Shown piece after piece: positions 9,379-18,370 of a stretch of 64,000 bases of DNA. The translations under genes and the position numbers were made by a program. Below the pieces are notes generated by a model. It searched no databases, was not told the origin of the DNA, and worked only from the letters and a program-made list of their open reading frames with translations. Origin of the DNA: Streptomyces malaysiensis subsp. samsunensis (GTDB lineage Bacteria > Actinomycetota > Actinomycetes > Streptomycetales > Streptomycetaceae); assembly GCF_024519315.1 (NCBI RefSeq), contig NZ_JANIIC010000010.1, positions 124,001-188,000 on the forward strand, read 5' to 3'. The first letter of the stretch is position 1; each line of letters opens with the position of its first letter.

Positions 9379-11124
9379 TTACGCGGCGCCGTTCCCGTTC
9401 TGCTCCGCGCCGCCGAACCGCTCCCGGTAGGACTCCAGGTCCTCCTCGGTGATCTTCGCGAAGAGCACCGGGGGAACGGTGAAGGCCGTGCCCGCCGGGA
9501 CCGACGCCAGCGCCCGCGCCTCCTCCTGGCCGACCCAGGTCGCGGTGTCCTCGCCCAGCGCGAACGCCGACCGCATGGCCCGCGCCGAGGCCGGGATGAA
9601 CGGCTCGGAGACGATCGCGTAGAGGTGGATGAGGTTCATCGCCGTACGGAGGGTGAGGGCCGCGGCCTCCTGGTCGGCCTTGATCTCCAGCCAGGGAGCC
9701 TTCTCCTCCAAATAGGAGTTGCCCGCGCTCCACAGGGCGCGCAGCGCCGCCGCGGCCTTGCGGAACTGGAGCGTGTCCATGTGCTCCTCGTACTCCGCCA
9801 GCAGCCGCGCGATCTCCTCGCCCAGGCGCTCCTCCGCCTCACCGGCGGCCTTCCCGGCCGGGACCTCGTCGCCGAACCGCTTGCGGGAGAAGGACAGCAC
9901 GCGGTTGACGAAGTTGCCGAGGGTGTCGGCCAGGTCCTTGTTGACCGTGGCGGTGAAGTGCTCCCAGGTGAAGGAGGTGTCGTCGGACTCGGGGGCGTTC
10001 GCCATCAGGAAGTAGCGCCAGTAGTCGGCGGGCAGCACCTCGAGCGCGGCGTCCGTGAACACCCCGCGCTTCTGGGAGGTGGAGAACTTCCCGCCGTAGT
10101 ACGTCAGCCAGTTGAACGCCTTGACGTAGTCGACCTTCTTCCAGGCGTCCCGGGTGCCGAGGAGGGTGGCCGGGAACATCACGGTGTGGAACGGGACGTT
10201 GTCCTTGGCCATGAACTCGGTGTAGCGGACGGACTCGTCCACGTCGTACCACCACGATTTCCAGTCGCGGAGCTCCGCGTCCGTGTCCTTCGCGGCGTCC
10301 GCCCACTCCTTCGTGGCTCCGATGTACTCGATCGGGGCGTCGAACCAGACGTAGAAGACCTTGCCCTCGGCCGCCAGGTCCGGCCAGGCGTCGGCGGGCA
10401 CCGGTACGCCCCAGTCCAGGTCGCGGGTGATCGCCCGGTCCTGGAGCCCCTCGTTCAGCCACTTGCGGGCGATCGATGAGGCCAGCGTCGGCCACTCCTT
10501 GCCGTGCTCGTCGACCCAGGCGGCGACCTCGTCCGCCAGCTTGGACTGGAGCAGGAAGAGGTGCTTGGTCTCCCGGACCTCCAGATCGCTGCTGCCGCTG
10601 ATCGCGGAGCGGGCGTCGATCAGATCGGTCGGGTCGAGCACACGGGTGCAGTTCTCGCACTGGTCGCCGCGGGCCTTGTCGTAGCCGCAGTGCGGGCAGG
10701 TGCCCTCGATATAGCGGTCGGGAAGGAAGCGGCCGTCGGCGTTGGAGTACACCTGGCGGATCGAGCGCTCCTCGATGAAGCCGTTCGCCTTCAGCTCACG
10801 TGCGATCGTCTGGGTGATCTGCACATTCTGCGCGGAGGAGCTGCGGCCGAAGTAGTCGAAGGCGAGCCCGAAGCCGTCGTAGACCGCCCGCTGCGCGTCG
10901 TGCTGCTGGGCGCAGAACTCGTCGACCGGCAGCCCGGCCTCCTTGGCGGCCAGCTCGGCGGGGGTGCCGTGCTCATCGGTGGCGCAGATGTAGAGGACGT
11001 CATGGCCGCGCTGGCGCAAATAGCGGGAGTAGACGTCGGCCGGGAGCATGGACCCCACCATGTTGCCCAGGTGCTTGATCCCGTTGATGTAGGGAAGGGC
11101 GCTGGTGATGAGGTGTCGAGCCAT
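9379..11124 (-). CDS. metG: Methionyl-tRNA synthetase
   Basis: This class I synthetase charges initiator and elongator tRNA-Met. The HIGH-type signature is HLGN in the opening segment ([11 protein letters not shown]), and the KMSKS-type loop is [10 protein letters not shown] zinc-binding insertion with CPHC and CENC pairs lies at about residues 145-165. The length of 581 residues and lack of a C-terminal tRNA-binding extension fit the short actinobacterial form. The anticodon-binding helical domain follows the catalytic core. The VWA gene lies upstream on the same strand, separated by a strong hairpin, so metG probably has its own promoter. Confidence 0.96.
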   Translation of the reverse strand: MARHLITSALPYINGIKHLGNMVGSMLPADVYSRYLRQRGHDVLYICATDEHGTPAELAAKEAGLPVDEFCAQQHDAQRAVYDGFGLAFDYFGRSSSAQNVQITQTIARELKANGFIEERSIRQVYSNADGRFLPDRYIEGTCPHCGYDKARGDQCENCTRVLDPTDLIDARSAISGSSDLEVRETKHLFLLQSKLADEVAAWVDEHGKEWPTLASSIARKWLNEGLQDRAITRDLDWGVPVPADAWPDLAAEGKVFYVWFDAPIEYIGATKEWADAAKDTDAELRDWKSWWYDVDESVRYTEFMAKDNVPFHTVMFPATLLGTRDAWKKVDYVKAFNWLTYYGGKFSTSQKRGVFTDAALEVLPADYWRYFLMANAPESDDTSFTWEHFTATVNKDLADTLGNFVNRVLSFSRKRFGDEVPAGKAAGEAEERLGEEIARLLAEYEEHMDTLQFRKAAAALRALWSAGNSYLEEKAPWLEIKADQEAAALTLRTAMNLIHLYAIVSEPFIPASARAMRSAFALGEDTATWVGQEEARALASVPAGTAFTVPPVLFAKITEEDLESYRERFGGAEQNGNGAA

Positions 11125-11198
11125 TGCAGGCTGCTCCCGAGTCGATACGGTAAGTGACTTTTTGCTCTACTGAGCCGCCAATATCGTATCCGAGCGGC

Positions 11199-11241
11199 GG
11201 GGGCCACCCGCGCGGCGTTTTTTCCGCGGCGGATGGCCCCC
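11199..11241 (-). terminator. Long hairpin between the VWA gene and metG
   Basis: GGGGGCCA (11199-11206) pairs with TGGCCCCC (11234-11241), and an imperfect GC-rich inner stem (CCCGCGCGG against CCGCGGCGG) flanks a run of six T. It lies downstream of the VWA stop (11284) and upstream of metG (11124). Confidence 0.6.
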
Positions 11242-11283
11242 GGGGTGGCGCCGGAGCGGCGCCCGCCTGGGTGAGGTCGCTCG

Positions 11284-13785
11284 TCAGCCCTGCTCGCGGG
11301 CGGCCAGCCAGCCCGGGAACTTCTTCAGGATCTCCCCGTACAGCTCGGCGTCGGCGACCGTACGAGGGTCGAGCCCCGCGTGGAAGAAGCCGGTGTTGTC
11401 GACCGCCCGCTTCTCCGGGACGGCGAGGGCGGGCGAGGTGTCCAGCTTCCGCAGGAAGTCGAACCCCTTCGCCTCCGGGTCCCCGAACGCGAGGAACTGC
11501 CAGAACAGCGGCAGCCCCGCCGCCTCGCACAGCGCCTTCTCGGCGGCGGTCTTGGCGGTGGGCGCGCCGTCCGTCTGGAAGATCACGAACGCGGGGTCGG
11601 TGGTGCCGGACGCCTTGTAGTGCTCGATGACGGCGTTGACGGCGGTGTGGTAGTTCGTCCGCCCCATGTGCCCGAGCGAGCCGTGCAGCTCCTCGATACG
11701 GCCGGTGTGGTGGTCCAGTTCGATCTCGGCGGTGCCGTCGATGTCGGTGGAGAAGAACACGACGGGCACGGTGCCGCTGGTGTCGAGCCGCGCGGACAGG
11801 GCGAGTGCCTGGTCGGCGAGGTGCTGAACGGTGCCGTCCTTGAAGTACCCCCGCATCGACCCGGACCGGTCCAGCACGAGGTAGACAACCGCCCGCTGCC
11901 CGGCCAGCCCATGCGCCCGCACGGCCTCCCCGGCGGCGCTGTACGCCCCGACCAGCCCGGACGCCCGCGACTCGAGATCGCCGAGGGGGATGCCGGGCGC
12001 GTCGGCCTCGGACGCGGCTGCGGTGGCGGGCGCGTCGGTCTTGGGGGCGGCTGCGGTGGCGGGCGCGTCGGTCTTGGGGGCGGCTGCGGTGGCGGGCGCG
12101 TCGGTCTTGGGGGCGGCTGCGGTGGCGGGCGCGTCGGTCTTGGGGGCGGCTGCGGTGGCGGTGGCGGTGGGTGCAGTGGCGGCTGCGGCTGCGGTGGCGG
12201 CTGCGACCGGCTCGGGGTCGGGCGTGGCCGCGGGCTCAGGCTCGGGCTCGGGGTCGGCTGCGGGCGTGGCCGCGGGCTCGGGCGTTGTCTCGGGCTCGGG
12301 GCCGTCCTTGGCCTCGACCTCAGATGCGGCCGCGGCCGCGGGCTCGCCCTTGGCCTCGGCATCGGCTGCGGTCTCGACCTTCGGCTCGGCGTCAGTCTCG
12401 GGCTCGACGTCGGCTGCGGGCTCGGCTTCCGGCTTGGCTTCCGCTTCCGTGGGCTCGTCGTTGGCTTCGGAGGCGGGGGCGCCTTCGGCCTCCGCTTCCG
12501 CCTTCGCCTCGGCGGGCTCATCGTCGGTCTTGGCTGCGGCGGTGCCCTCCTGCGCCTCGGCGGGCTTGTCGTCGGCCTCGGGCTGGGGGTCGCTTGCGGC
12601 TGTGGGCTCGGCCTCCGGCTTGGCTTCCGCTTCCGTGGGCTCGGCGTCGGCTTCGGGTGCAGGGGCGCTTGCGGCCGCCGCCTCGGCACTCGGCTCCGGT
12701 GCCGAGGCTGCCGTGGCATCGGCGTTCGCCTCGGCCTCGGTCGCTTCCGTCTTGCCCTCAGCCTCGGCGACTGGCTCGGCCTCGGCCGTGGAGTCGGACG
12801 CCGTACCGGTCTCCGCCTCCGCCTCGGCGGCTTCCGCCACCGGCTCGGCGGGTTCGGCCTTTGCCTCTGCGGGCTTGTGGTCGGCTGCGGGCTCGGGGGC
12901 GCTCGCGGCTGCGGGCTCCGCCTCGGCCTTGGCTTCCGCCTCAGTCTCGGCGGGCTCGTCGTCGGTCTGGGGCGCGGGCTTGCTTGCGGCTGCGGGCTCG
13001 GCTTCCAGCTTGGCTTCCGCCTCCGCTTCCGCGGGCTTGTGGTCGGCTGCGGGCTTGGCTGCCGCTTCCGCCTCGGCGGGCTCGTCGCCAGCCTCCGTCT
13101 CCGCCTCGGCGGCGGCACGTGCCTCCGCCGCCGGAGCCGCCGTGGCATCCGCATCCGCGTCCACGTCCGCGTCGGCCTCAGCCGTGGCGGTGGACTCCGG
13201 TTCGGCCTCGGCTGTCTCCGCCTCGTCCTTCACGTCGGTCGCCGACGCGGTGGGGGACGTGGCGTCGTCATCGTCCGCAGGCGGCTCGGACGCGGCTTTT
13301 GCCTCGGCCTCGGCGGCGGGCTCGTCCGCCCCCTGCTCCGGGGCGGCCGTTTCCTTCTCGTCGGCCGCTGCCGCAACCGCGGACTCACCGTCCGACGTTG
13401 ACGTGTCCTCGTGCTCGGGGGACTTCAGGATCTCGTCGAGGGACTTCAGCGGGGTGGACAGGGCCGGGTCGTGCGCGGATTCGTCGTCCGGGGAATCCGG
13501 GGAATCCGGGGAATCCGAGGAGTCCGAGGCCGGGACCAGGGGGTCCGCAGTCGATTCAGGGTCAGGCTTCGGCTCAGCCTCAACCGCGGACTCAGCCTCC
13601 TTCGTGGGTCCGGCGTCCGACTCGGCCTTTTGCCCGGCCTCCTCGTCCACCGTCGGCTTCGCCGACTTCGGCTCCGCGGACTGGGGGTCCGGGACAACCG
13701 CCGCCTCCGGCGCAGCAGAAGCATCGTCCACCCCCGTGGTTCGGGAGCGGCCGAAAACTTTGCGCAGTAGGTCCCGTATGCCCAT
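11284..13785 (-). CDS. VWA-domain protein with very long acidic Ala/Glu/Pro-rich N-terminus
   Basis: Residues 1-20 hold a basic start (MGIRDLLRKVFGRS). About residues 25-600 are low-complexity Ala, Glu, Asp, Pro and Lys sequence, strongly acidic and surely disordered. Residues about 603-833 form a von Willebrand A domain like TerF/TerY-type proteins of tellurite-resistance loci, with the MIDAS motif DRSGSM and later metal-site residues (FSTDIDG, QTDGAPT). Such domains bind divalent metal and scaffold partners. The N-terminal length far exceeds the usual family size and includes a 33-bp in-frame tandem repeat. No terD-like genes are present nearby, so a stress role is only suggested by family. 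Confidence 0.8.
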   Translation of the reverse strand: MGIRDLLRKVFGRSRTTGVDDASAAPEAAVVPDPQSAEPKSAKPTVDEEAGQKAESDAGPTKEAESAVEAEPKPDPESTADPLVPASDSSDSPDSPDSPDDESAHDPALSTPLKSLDEILKSPEHEDTSTSDGESAVAAAADEKETAAPEQGADEPAAEAEAKAASEPPADDDDATSPTASATDVKDEAETAEAEPESTATAEADADVDADADATAAPAAEARAAAEAETEAGDEPAEAEAAAKPAADHKPAEAEAEAKLEAEPAAASKPAPQTDDEPAETEAEAKAEAEPAAASAPEPAADHKPAEAKAEPAEPVAEAAEAEAETGTASDSTAEAEPVAEAEGKTEATEAEANADATAASAPEPSAEAAAASAPAPEADAEPTEAEAKPEAEPTAASDPQPEADDKPAEAQEGTAAAKTDDEPAEAKAEAEAEGAPASEANDEPTEAEAKPEAEPAADVEPETDAEPKVETAADAEAKGEPAAAAASEVEAKDGPEPETTPEPAATPAADPEPEPEPAATPDPEPVAAATAAAAATAPTATATAAAPKTDAPATAAAPKTDAPATAAAPKTDAPATAAAPKTDAPATAAASEADAPGIPLGDLESRASGLVGAYSAAGEAVRAHGLAGQRAVVYLVLDRSGSMRGYFKDGTVQHLADQALALSARLDTSGTVPVVFFSTDIDGTAEIELDHHTGRIEELHGSLGHMGRTNYHTAVNAVIEHYKASGTTDPAFVIFQTDGAPTAKTAAEKALCEAAGLPLFWQFLAFGDPEAKGFDFLRKLDTSPALAVPEKRAVDNTGFFHAGLDPRTVADAELYGEILKKFPGWLAAREQG
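11996..12160 (-). repeat. 33-bp in-frame tandem repeat inside the VWA gene
   Basis: Four identical 33-bp units (12029, 12062, 12095 and 12128 onward) plus one diverged unit (11996-12028) encode repeats of the 11-residue unit PKTDAPATAAA. The perfect identity, including third codon positions, points to very recent expansion. Confidence 0.92.
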
Positions 13786-13895
13786 GGGAGATACCTCTCA
13801 CGTGTCGAGTGCGGTGCATGGCGGTGCATGACCGTGGTGCCGAAAGGCTAGCGGGCCGTTCGGCGGCCCTCTTCCGCCGATTCCGCTCGCGCTTC

Positions 13896-13917
13896 GTTCA
13901 CCTCTGGTTCAGGCGTT
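13896..13917 (+). promoter_or_regulatory. PHO-box-like direct repeats upstream of phoX
   Basis: GTTCACCTCTG (13896-13906) is followed directly by GTTCAGGCGTT (13907-13917). Two 11-base units both begin GTTCA, which is the layout of Streptomyces PhoP-binding sites. The site lies 138 bp before the phosphatase start, so phosphate-starvation control is likely. Confidence 0.6.
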
Positions 13918-14054
13918 CGTCGCCGCTATGCGGTTCTACGCCCATAGCTTCGCCGCCAAAGGATCCCGACGTCATGTCGGCCCGGACCGCGTGGGCTCAC
14001 CGCCCATGCGGGCCGTGCGAAGCCCATACGTGACACCCTTACGGAGGGGAAGAC

Positions 14055-16130
14055 GTGCGCAACCTCCTGCCGCTCATCAGCTCACACCCGGGCGGTCGTT
14101 CCGCGCTGACATGCCGGTACCGCTGTGGCGACGCCTGCTTTCACGAGACGCCGAACACCAGCGACAACGCCTACGTGGGCGATGTCATCGCCGGTGCCGC
14201 GTCGCGCCGTTCGCTGCTGCGGGCCGGCGCGGTGGTGACCGTGGCCGCCGCGACCGGTGTCGTGGCGGTGGAGCGGGCGCCGCAGGCGTCCGCCGCGGCG
14301 AACAGCGCCGCCGCCCCCGCCGGCGCGGCGGCCAAGGGCAAGGCCGCCCGCGGCCTCCGCTTCGCGCCGGTCGCCCCCAACACCGAGGACGTCGTGGTCA
14401 CCGCCGAGGGCCACGACCAGAACGTGGTGATCCGCTGGGGCGACCCGATCCTGCGCGGTGCGCCCGCGTTCGACCCGGACAAGCAGAGCGCCAAGGCCCA
14501 GGAGGGCCAGTTCGGTTACAACAACGACTACATGGCGGTGCTGGACGTCCCCGGCGAGCGTGACCACCAGCTGCTCGTGGTCAACCACGAGTACACCGAC
14601 GAGGTGCTGATGTTCTCCGGGTACGACCCGGAGAACCCCACCCGCGAGCAGGCCGAGATCGGCTGGGCCGCGCACGGGCTGTCCGTGGTCGTGACGGCCG
14701 AGGAGCGCAGGCTGGGCCGGCTCACCGCCGTGCCCCGGCACCGCCTCAACCGCCGTATCACCGCGACCACCGCGTTCGAGGTCACCGGCCCGGCGGCGGG
14801 CAGCGAGCTGCTGCGCACCTCCGCCGACCCGTCCGGCAAGCGCATCCTCGGCACGCTGAACAACTGCGGTGGCGGCATCACGCCGTGGGGCACGGTGCTC
14901 TCCGGCGAGGAGAACTTCAACCAGTACTTCGCCAACGCCGGTTCGGTCACCGACCCGACCACCGCGGCCCGCCTCAAGCGCTACGGAATCGCCGGTGCCG
15001 CCTCCGAGCGCAAGTGGGAACGGTTCGACGACCGTTTCGACGTGGTCAAGGAGCCGAACGAGACCAACCGCTTCGGCTGGGTGATCGAGATCGACCCGTT
15101 CGACCCCGACTCCACCCCGCGCAAGCTGACCGCGCTGGGCCGCTTCAAGCACGAGGCCGCCGAGCCCCGGCTGACCAGCGACGGCCGTCCGGTCCTCTAC
15201 ATGGGCGACGACGAGAAGTTCGACTACTTCTACAAGTTCGTCTCCGCCAAGCGGATGATGAAGGGCAACAGCCGCATCGCCCGCGAGCACAACCGCACGC
15301 TCCTGGACGAGGGCACGCTGTACGTCGCCAAGTTCACCGGTGACAGCCCGGCCGCCGAGATCGACGGCTCCGGAAAGCTGCCCAAGGACGGCGAGTTCGA
15401 CGGCGCCGGTGAGTGGATCCCGCTGGCCTGCGGCGACCGCTCCTTCGTGGAGGGCATGACTGCCGAGGAGGTGTACGTCTTCACGCGCATCGCCGCCGAC
15501 AAGGTGGGTGCGACGAAGATGGACCGCCCCGAGGACGTGGAGCCGAGCCCGCGCACCGGCCGCGTCTACATCGCGCTGACCAACAACACCGACCGCGGCA
15601 AGGCGGACAAGGCCCCGGCCGACGAGGCCAACCCGCGCAACGGCAACAAGCACGGCCAGATCCTGGAGCTGACCGAGCGCTGGAACAACGCCGGCTCCAC
15701 CCGCTTCAACTGGCGGCTGTTCCTGGTCTGCGGCGACCCCGAGGACCCGAGCACCTACTTCGGCGGCTTCCCCAAGGACCAGGTCAGCCCGATCTCCTGC
15801 CCGGACAACATCACCTTCGACGCGTACGGCAATCTGTGGATCTCCACCGACGGCAACGCGCTCGGCAACCACGACGGGCTGTTCGGCGTGGCGACGGCGG
15901 GCAGCCGGCGCGGTGAGGTCAAGCAGTTCCTGACCGTGCCCACCGGCGCCGAGACCTGCGGTCCGATCGTGCAGGACCGGCGGGTGCTGGTGGCCGTGCA
16001 GCACCCGGGCGAGCTCGACGGTGCGAGCGTCGAGAAGCCCGCGTCCACCTGGCCCGACGGTCCGGGCAAGCTGACCCGGCCGTCCGTGATCAGCGTCTGG
16101 CGGCGCGACGGCGGCGACATCGGCGCCTGA
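14055..16130 (+). CDS. phoX: PhoX-family secreted alkaline phosphatase
   Basis: The 691-residue protein belongs to the PhoX (DUF839) family of calcium- and iron-dependent phosphatases that release phosphate from organic esters outside the cell. A twin-arginine stretch (ASRRSLLRAGAVV) at about residues 49-61 fits Tat export, preceded by a long n-region. Family signatures include NNCGGGITPWGTVLSGEEN and RFGWVIEIDPFDP, and the C-terminal region has DNITFDAYGNLWISTDG. The start is GTG 14055 with GGAGGGGA just upstream. The PHO-box-like repeats 138 bp upstream agree with a role in phosphate scavenging. It converges on the LigD gene. Confidence 0.88.
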   Translation: MRNLLPLISSHPGGRSALTCRYRCGDACFHETPNTSDNAYVGDVIAGAASRRSLLRAGAVVTVAAATGVVAVERAPQASAAANSAAAPAGAAAKGKAARGLRFAPVAPNTEDVVVTAEGHDQNVVIRWGDPILRGAPAFDPDKQSAKAQEGQFGYNNDYMAVLDVPGERDHQLLVVNHEYTDEVLMFSGYDPENPTREQAEIGWAAHGLSVVVTAEERRLGRLTAVPRHRLNRRITATTAFEVTGPAAGSELLRTSADPSGKRILGTLNNCGGGITPWGTVLSGEENFNQYFANAGSVTDPTTAARLKRYGIAGAASERKWERFDDRFDVVKEPNETNRFGWVIEIDPFDPDSTPRKLTALGRFKHEAAEPRLTSDGRPVLYMGDDEKFDYFYKFVSAKRMMKGNSRIAREHNRTLLDEGTLYVAKFTGDSPAAEIDGSGKLPKDGEFDGAGEWIPLACGDRSFVEGMTAEEVYVFTRIAADKVGATKMDRPEDVEPSPRTGRVYIALTNNTDRGKADKAPADEANPRNGNKHGQILELTERWNNAGSTRFNWRLFLVCGDPEDPSTYFGGFPKDQVSPISCPDNITFDAYGNLWISTDGNALGNHDGLFGVATAGSRRGEVKQFLTVPTGAETCGPIVQDRRVLVAVQHPGELDGASVEKPASTWPDGPGKLTRPSVISVWRRDGGDIGA

Positions 16131-16176
16131 GGTACGCGGGGCACACGAGACGCGTGAGGCGTATGACGCTCAAGCG

Positions 16177-17121
16177 TTAGCCCTCGCCCTCGCCCTCCGC
16201 GAGCCGCTTCAGCCGCTCGCGCGGGGCGCGCAGCGAACGGCCCCTGGTGTCCGTACGGGCCCAGGGGTCGTTCGCGAGCCGCTCGCGGAGGGTCCGCAGC
16301 GTCCAGCGGTCCGACCGCAGCTCCGGGTCGTCCAGCTCCCGCCCGTCGATGGGCGTGGCGACGGGGGCTCCCGGGCGGGCGCGCACCGCGTACGGGGTGA
16401 CGGCGGTCTGCGCATAGGCGTTGCGCTGGATGTCCAGGTAGAGCCGGCCGCGCCGGTTGGCCTTGCGCGGCTCGGTGGTGAGCCGGTCGGGGTGGCGGGC
16501 GGCCAGCAGATCGGCGGCGTCATGGGCGAAGGACCGCACGGTGTCGAAGTCGGCGCGGCGGTCCAGCGGGACGATGACGTGCAGTCCGCGCGAGCCGGTG
16601 GTCATCAGCAGCCCCGGCAGTCCCAGCTCGCCGAGCAGCCCGCAGCAGCGGCGGGCCGTCCAGCGCACCTCCTCGAAGCCGGACTCCCCCGACGAGGGCG
16701 GATCGAGGTCGAAGACCAGCCGGTCGGGGTGGTCGGGCCGGTCGGCGCGGGAGAGCCAGCGGTGCGGGGTGACGCATGCCTGGTCGGCGAGGTAGAGGAG
16801 GGTCGCGGTGTCGTCGCAGACCACATGGACGACCTCGCCGCCCTCTTTGGGGAGTACGGCGCGGCGCACCCAGTCCGGAAAGTAGTCGGGTGCGTTCTTC
16901 TGCATGAGCGGCTTGCCGCCGATTCCGTCCGGATGGCGTTCCATCATCAAAGGGCGGCCGCGCAACTGCGGAATGATGCGGCGGGAGACCGAACGGTAGT
17001 ACTCGACGAGATCCCACTTCGTGATCCCGTCGCCGGGGAAGAGCTCCTTTTCCGGCCGGCTGATCCGTACGGTGCGGCCCCCGCTCCTGACGTTCCGTGC
17101 ATCGGTCCGCTTCTCGCTCAT
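16177..17121 (-). CDS. LigD-type DNA polymerase/primase domain protein
   Basis: The 314-residue stand-alone polymerase is related to the POL domain of bacterial LigD (archaeo-eukaryotic primase fold), used in Ku-dependent end joining to fill gaps. Visible motifs are LVFDLDPPSSGE with the catalytic Asp pair, the TTGSRGLHVIVPL strand, and WLSRADRPDHPDRLVFD around the active site. The start at ATG 17121 (MSEKRTDARN) gives the usual family length. No ku gene or ATP-dependent LigD ligase is adjacent, although a LigB-type ligase lies 4 kb away. It is divergent from the LysR gene with 82 bp between. Confidence 0.88.
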   Translation of the reverse strand: MSEKRTDARNVRSGGRTVRISRPEKELFPGDGITKWDLVEYYRSVSRRIIPQLRGRPLMMERHPDGIGGKPLMQKNAPDYFPDWVRRAVLPKEGGEVVHVVCDDTATLLYLADQACVTPHRWLSRADRPDHPDRLVFDLDPPSSGESGFEEVRWTARRCCGLLGELGLPGLLMTTGSRGLHVIVPLDRRADFDTVRSFAHDAADLLAARHPDRLTTEPRKANRRGRLYLDIQRNAYAQTAVTPYAVRARPGAPVATPIDGRELDDPELRSDRWTLRTLRERLANDPWARTDTRGRSLRAPRERLKRLAEGEGEG

Positions 17122-17203
17122 ATCGGACCCGGGTAACCACATGGATCGCTGACTAAACTCTGAAGTCAGGAAAACCGTAGGACGTTGAAAAGCGGGGGAA
17201 ATC

Positions 17204-18328
17204 ATGGTGAGACCCGGATCGCCCGGCCCGCCGACGACGGATCGGCGCGGCCGCTGGGCGCAGAGCCCGCTCGCGCTCATGGATACCACGATGGACCAGT
17301 TGCGCACTCTGATCATGGTCCATGAGGCCGGTACCGCACTGGGCGCCGCACGGATTCTGGGCCGTGAACAGTCCAGTGTGCAAAAGCAGATCGACACCAT
17401 GAACCGGAACTTTCGCGAGCTTTGCGGCGAACCTCTCATACTCAAGCAGGGGCGTGGCAAGGACGTGCTGTTCACCGGCACCGGAGAAGCCCTGGTCGAA
17501 TTGGCGCGCGGAACTCTCGGCGACTGGCTGGACGGCATCCATGAGTCGCGGCGGCGCTTGGGAAAAACCCTGATGGTGGGCACCACCCGATTTACCCTCA
17601 GCTATCTGGCGGGCGCCGGGGAACGGGTGGCCGACGACTTCCGGCAGCGCGCCATCGAGCTCAAGGTCGGCCATGTGCGCACCCGGGATGTGCTGGCCAA
17701 GCTGCGGGCGAAGGATGTCGACCTGGTGTGCGGCTCGGTGGTGACCAGGCCCGAGGGCGACGACGAACTCGCCGCCTTCGATGTGATGGAGTGGCGCCGC
17801 AGCGGGGTCTCGCTGCTGACCAATCTGTCCGGCGCCGAACTGCCCGGCCCCACCGCTCCGACCAGCGCGCTGCGCACCCTGCCGCTGGTGGTCTCGGCCA
17901 GCGGGCTGATGGCGGGGGTGCTGCACACCTGGTTCGGCGGGGACTACCGCAACAAGCTGCGCATCGCCGCCGAGATCGACACCGTCAACTACGGTTTCGA
18001 GCTGCTGCGCTCGGGTCTGCTGCGCGGCTGCATGCTGGTCACCAAGGGCGTCGCGGACGCGGCGGGCGATCCGAGGGTGGCGTACGGACGCGGGCTGCGC
18101 GCCGTCGAGCTGGTCAATGACACCGGGCCCCGGCTGGAGGTGCTGCTGGGGGCCTTCGCCCGGCGCGGTGAGCGCGCGTCCTACGACGCGGCCCATCCGC
18201 TCAATCTGCTCTGGGACGCGCTCGCGCAGGAGAACGCGCGCTGGCAGCGGGAGCAGCGCTGGCCGACGGCGGGCCTGGAGCCCGATCCGTTCGAGCTGGC
18301 CAACTCCTACGACCCGAGCGAGAGCTGA
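17204..18328 (+). CDS. LysR-family transcriptional regulator
   Basis: The 374-residue protein has an N-terminal winged helix at about residues 27-90 (MDQLRTLIMVHEAGTALGAA). A substrate-binding-like domain occupies about 115-320, and a Trp/Glu-rich tail follows. In the recognition helix relatives usually have a Ser/Thr-rich segment; here it reads GREQSSVQKQIDTM. A 25-residue leader precedes the HTH, and the internal ATG at 17281 (MDTTMDQLR) is a plausible alternative start. Ligand and targets are unknown. Nearest candidates are the divergent LigD gene or the gene itself. Confidence 0.82.
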   Translation: MVRPGSPGPPTTDRRGRWAQSPLALMDTTMDQLRTLIMVHEAGTALGAARILGREQSSVQKQIDTMNRNFRELCGEPLILKQGRGKDVLFTGTGEALVELARGTLGDWLDGIHESRRRLGKTLMVGTTRFTLSYLAGAGERVADDFRQRAIELKVGHVRTRDVLAKLRAKDVDLVCGSVVTRPEGDDELAAFDVMEWRRSGVSLLTNLSGAELPGPTAPTSALRTLPLVVSASGLMAGVLHTWFGGDYRNKLRIAAEIDTVNYGFELLRSGLLRGCMLVTKGVADAAGDPRVAYGRGLRAVELVNDTGPRLEVLLGAFARRGERASYDAAHPLNLLWDALAQENARWQREQRWPTAGLEPDPFELANSYDPSES

Positions 18329-18359
18329 GCGGGAGCCGAGTGGGAGCCGAGTGGGAGCC
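18327..18359. repeat. 11-bp tandem repeat after the LysR stop codon
   Basis: Three units of GAG(C/T)GGGAGCC (18327, 18338 and 18349 onward) begin within the TGA stop codon and fill most of the gap to the convergent EEP gene. The period is not a multiple of three, in line with its non-coding place. Confidence 0.8.
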
Positions 18360-18370
18360 GAGCCCCCGGA

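Noticed and set aside
11996..12160. CRISPR-like array
   Set aside because: The 33-bp units are contiguous with no spacers and are in frame inside a gene.
11380..13831. Long plus-strand frames rich in Gly/Leu/Arg or Ala/Ser opposite the VWA gene
   Set aside because: They are low-complexity mirror translations of the Ala/Glu repeat region. Only the minus frame ends in a real VWA domain.
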